NCBI GenBank assembly: GCA_020636675.1
Contig: JACJXK010000028.1
Location: 1-33,387, forward strand
Source of the DNA: Prevotellaceae bacterium
Lineage (GTDB): Bacteria; Bacteroidota; Bacteroidia; Bacteroidales; Paludibacteraceae
Reading direction: 5' to 3'
DNA: 33,387 nt
Shown: piece by piece, positions 30,726 through 33,387 of the stretch
How positions within the stretch are numbered: position 1 is the first letter of the stretch
Layout: every line of letters begins with the position of its first letter
Made by a program: the position numbers and the translations under genes
Notes under the pieces: generated by a model
Told to the model about the DNA's origin: nothing
What the model saw: only the letters and a program-made list of their open reading frames with translations
Databases searched by the model: none

Positions 30726-33101
30726 TTAGCCGTTGATGATTTTTAGTTTGGCGTATTTCAGAAGTATTTTCTTCTCTCCTGAGTTTTTGAACTGTATGGT
30801 CGCCTTTGTGCTTCCTTCCAATCCTTCCAGTGCGGTTACCTTCCCGATGCCGAATTTCTCGTGTTCCACAAACGCCCCGACTTGTATGTCTCCGTTGTTT
30901 TGGGTTCTGAACGAGGAGATGGAGTTCGGGTTGGCGGTGGTCCGTTCCACGGATTTCATCCTATCGGATAGCCCGAAGTTGAATTTAGGCGCATTTGCTT
31001 TGAAACGGTCCGGATTCTCTTTCTCTCTCTTTATTTTCAGGTTATAGCCGGTAGCCTCTTGCCTGCGGAATGAGTCGAATTGGGAGGCGACGGCCTCTTG
31101 TCTGGACACACGTCCGTGCGTCATCTTATAGTCGTCCGGAAGGTCGAGCAGGGCAGGGTCTATGTCTTTGAGGAAGCGGCTGGGATTGCAGAATGCCGAA
31201 CTTCCGTTACGGAAACGGCTCTTGGCATAGGTGATGAAGCAGTTCTTCTCTGCGCGGGTGATGGCCACGTAGAATAGCCTCCTCTCTTCCTCTATGCCTT
31301 GTTCGGAGCCTGTGCTCATGTTGGAAGGGAAGAGCTCCTCTTCCATGCCTACGATGAATACGTTTTTGAATTCCAGACCTTTGGAGGCGTGGACCGTCAT
31401 CATGGTGATCATGTCGAGGTTCTCGTTCTTGTTGTTGTCCTGGTCTGTCATTAAAGAGATCTCCTGCAAGAAATCGTTGAGTAGGGTCATTTCTTCTCCC
31501 TCTTCCTCTTCCTTCGTTTCGCAGAATTCATGGATGCTTTTGAGCAGCTCCTCTATGTTCTGCTGGCGGGTCATGTTTTCGGGGGTACGGTCCTGGAAAA
31601 GTTCGCTCAGTATGCCGGTACGTTTGATGATGAGGTCTGCCATGTCATAGGCGTCTTTCGTGTTGGCCTCGGCGGCAAACGCATCTATGAGACCTCTGAA
31701 ATTTCCCAGTTTCAGGGCGGTGCCTGCGTTGACGGGCAGGTTGTATTTGAGAGGGTCGGAGATGACGTCCCAGTAGGTGCTGCCGGAGGTGACCGCACAC
31801 TCCGCTATCTTGTTGACAGTGGTCTCTCCGATGCCTCTGGCCGGATAGTTGATGACTCGTTTGAAGGACTCCTCGTCGGCGTGGTTGATGGTCAGTTTGA
31901 AGTATGCCAGCACGTCTTTGATCTCTTTCCTTTGGTAGAAGGATAGTCCTCCGTATATCTTGTAGGGAACGCCTTTTTTTCTCATGGCCTCCTCCAGTAC
32001 CCGCGACTGTGCATTTGTACGATATAGGATGGCGAAGTCCTTGAAGTCGAAGTTCTCGGCTTTGTGCATAGCCAAGATGGCATTTGCCACGATGTTGCTC
32101 TCTTCCGTGTCGGAGTAGGAGCTGATCACCTTGATGGGATTGCCTTCGCTGTTTTCAGAGAAGACGTTCTTTTTTATCTGTTCTTTGTTTTTGTCTATCA
32201 GGCTGTTGGCTGCGTTTACGATGCTCTGCGTGGAACGATAGTTCTGTTCTAGCTTGAAGAGCTTGCATTCCGGATAGTTTTCCCTGAACTTCAGTATGTT
32301 CTCGATGTTTGCGCCACGGAAGGAGTAGATGCTTTGTGCGTCGTCTCCCACTACGCATACTTTATGGTGTCTGTCTGCTAACTTCTTGATGATGAGGTGC
32401 TGGGCAAAGTTGGTGTCTTGATATTCGTCCACCAATATGAATTTGAACCAGTTCTGATATTTGAAGAGTACGCCCGGATTGTCTCTGAATAGGATGTTTG
32501 TGTAGAGCAGCAGGTCGTCGAAGTCCATGGCTCCGGCCTTTAGACACCTATTGGTGTAGGTGGTGTATATGTCTTTGATGAGTGGCATCCGTGCGTGCAT
32601 GTCTGCTTCGTGCAGGTCGTTGCGGCTCATGTAGCTCTGTGGAGTTACGAGATTGTTTTTGAGTTGGGAAATTCGGGCGTGCACCTTGTTGGGGTTGTAA
32701 GTTTTCTCGTCGAGCTTCATTCCCTTGATGATGGTCTTGAGTAGGTTCTTTGAGTCTGCACTGTCGTAGATGGTGAAGTTGTCGGGAAATCCTATCTTGT
32801 CCGATTCCATCCTTAAGATACGGTAGAAGATGGAGTGGAAGGTCCCCATCCAAAGACGGTTGGCCGTCTCTGCGCCGACGATGCCGGCGATACGTTCCTT
32901 CATCTCTTTTGCCGCTTTGTTGGTAAAAGTAAGGGCGAGGATGGATGAAGGAGAATAGCCTTGCTGTAGCAGACCTGCGATTTTGTAGGTCAGTACCCTT
33001 GTCTTTCCTGAACCGGCTCCGGCGATGACCAGAGAAGGTCCTTCATTATAGATAACAGCCTGTCTCTGACTGTCGTTTAGTAAACTTAAATACTCTTCCA
33101 C
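30726..33101 (-). CDS. ATP-dependent 3'-5' DNA helicase, UvrD/PcrA type
   Basis: This 791-residue superfamily 1A helicase has Walker A GAGSGKT at 28-34 (VIAGAGSGKTRVLTYKIAGL), motif Ia LALTFTNKAAKEMKERI, Walker B ILVDEYQDTN, motif III VVGDDAQSIYSFRGA and motif IV KLEQNYRSTQSIV. Motif V is MMTVHASKGLEFKNV and motif VI is RLFYVAITRAEKN. The C-terminal Tudor-like domain (VGAFVEHEKFGIGKVTALEG) is that of PcrA/UvrD, which mediates RNA polymerase contact. Its roles are nucleotide-excision and mismatch repair and removal of replication blocks. It is full length and has a close -7 box upstream. Confidence 0.96.
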   Translation of the reverse strand: MEEYLSLLNDSQRQAVIYNEGPSLVIAGAGSGKTRVLTYKIAGLLQQGYSPSSILALTFTNKAAKEMKERIAGIVGAETANRLWMGTFHSIFYRILRMESDKIGFPDNFTIYDSADSKNLLKTIIKGMKLDEKTYNPNKVHARISQLKNNLVTPQSYMSRNDLHEADMHARMPLIKDIYTTYTNRCLKAGAMDFDDLLLYTNILFRDNPGVLFKYQNWFKFILVDEYQDTNFAQHLIIKKLADRHHKVCVVGDDAQSIYSFRGANIENILKFRENYPECKLFKLEQNYRSTQSIVNAANSLIDKNKEQIKKNVFSENSEGNPIKVISSYSDTEESNIVANAILAMHKAENFDFKDFAILYRTNAQSRVLEEAMRKKGVPYKIYGGLSFYQRKEIKDVLAYFKLTINHADEESFKRVINYPARGIGETTVNKIAECAVTSGSTYWDVISDPLKYNLPVNAGTALKLGNFRGLIDAFAAEANTKDAYDMADLIIKRTGILSELFQDRTPENMTRQQNIEELLKSIHEFCETKEEEEGEEMTLLNDFLQEISLMTDQDNNKNENLDMITMMTVHASKGLEFKNVFIVGMEEELFPSNMSTGSEQGIEEERRLFYVAITRAEKNCFITYAKSRFRNGSSAFCNPSRFLKDIDPALLDLPDDYKMTHGRVSRQEAVASQFDSFRRQEATGYNLKIKREKENPDRFKANAPKFNFGLSDRMKSVERTTANPNSISSFRTQNNGDIQVGAFVEHEKFGIGKVTALEGLEGSTKATIQFKNSGEKKILLKYAKLKIING

Positions 33102-33120
33102 GTCTTAATTTCATTTTCTG

Positions 33121-33128
33121 CAAAGGTA
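33121..33128 (-). promoter_or_regulatory. -7 box for the helicase gene
   Basis: The minus strand reads TACCTTTG followed by C, a TAnnTTTG match 19 nt before the ATG, implying a leader of about 15 nt. No -33 TTG is clear. Confidence 0.5.
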
Positions 33129-33230
33129 AGATATTCTATTTATATAACGAGTGCCATTGTAGTGATTGTGGAAAAATAGAAGAAACGGAGCAAACTGTTA
33201 CATTTTCTATGGCTTTAGTGTTTTTATGAC

Positions 33231-33387
33231 TTTGTCTGTGGCTGGCTGCCCATGCCTCGTTTGTTGGGTTCGTCGTCTTCCTTCTCCGTATCCGTGGAGA
33301 ACATCATCTCGTCCACCTCTACCATCTCCTTCAACTTGTCATTTCCGTCACGCTGACCCATCACGTCCCTTATCTTCCGCATCATCG
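33231..33387 (-). pseudogene. truncated IS1595-family transposase fragment, runs off the window
   Basis: This region matches 16313-16469 with only about six differences in 157 bases. On the minus strand it encodes the middle of the first transposase (MVEVDEMMFSTDTEKEDDEP, NKRGMGSQPQTK) and then reads Ser-stop at the junction, where similarity ends at 33230. The last third of the transposase and that IS end are missing, so it is a decayed copy in the same orientation as the other two elements. What lies beyond 33387 is not visible. Confidence 0.88.

Overview
This window looks like chromosomal DNA from a member of the Bacteroidota, most likely the order Bacteroidales; the genus cannot be fixed from what is visible. 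The evidence is the set of gene families (a Bacteroidetes-type putative porin, a TamB-like giant protein, a double-CDGSH protein, two proteins with type IX secretion-like C-terminal tails) and the many intergenic TAnnTTTG boxes, the -7 element of the Bacteroidetes primary sigma factor. Base composition is intermediate, and the tRNA genes lack an encoded CCA.

Layout. 1-1.8 kb (minus): 5' part of tamB, running off the left edge. 2.0-5.2 kb (plus): tsaD, purU and a THUMP-like methyltransferase. 5.5-7.5 kb (plus): a large outer-membrane porin. 7.5-10.1 kb: an accessory island in which a 206-bp direct repeat brackets a headless RHS C-terminal module (C39/papain-like domain) and a secreted WG-repeat protein. 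10.2-13.9 kb (plus): two secreted proteins, one a DUF6055-like HExxH protein fused to a hexapeptide beta-helix, the other PKD plus leucine-rich-like repeats. 14.1-15.5 kb (plus): a substrate-binding-like protein and an ACP phosphodiesterase with overlapping stop and start. 15.7-17.4 kb: an aquaporin gene split by an IS1595-family element; removing the element and one target duplication restores the frame exactly. 17.6-19.1 kb (plus): a membrane TPR protein, ribH, tRNA-Tyr and tRNA-Gly. 19.4-20.6 kb: a YqhD-like alcohol dehydrogenase, convergent with and overlapping a 45-codon secreted-peptide ORF. 20.9-22.0 kb: a second IS1595-family element. 22.0-23.5 kb: gene remnants, repeats and a carboxymuconolactone decarboxylase/cupin fusion. 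23.7-29.2 kb (minus): nitroreductase, DsbD, a Dabb protein, a non-catalytic M16 homologue and kdsB. 29.3-30.0 kb (plus): double-CDGSH protein. 30.0-33.1 kb (minus): a small membrane protein, an FtsB/DivIC-like protein and a PcrA/UvrD helicase. The right edge holds a fragment of a third IS1595-family transposase.

Housekeeping functions (tRNA modification, folate one-carbon balance, riboflavin, KDO activation, DNA repair, envelope biogenesis, disulfide transfer) form the backbone. The accessory material is concentrated at 7.5-10.1 kb, 15.8-16.9 kb and 20.6-22.7 kb. The most interesting signals are the repeat-bracketed RHS-CT/WG module, a three-copy structured intergenic element whose stem shows a compensatory base-pair change, the IS-split aquaporin and the small secreted-peptide ORF.
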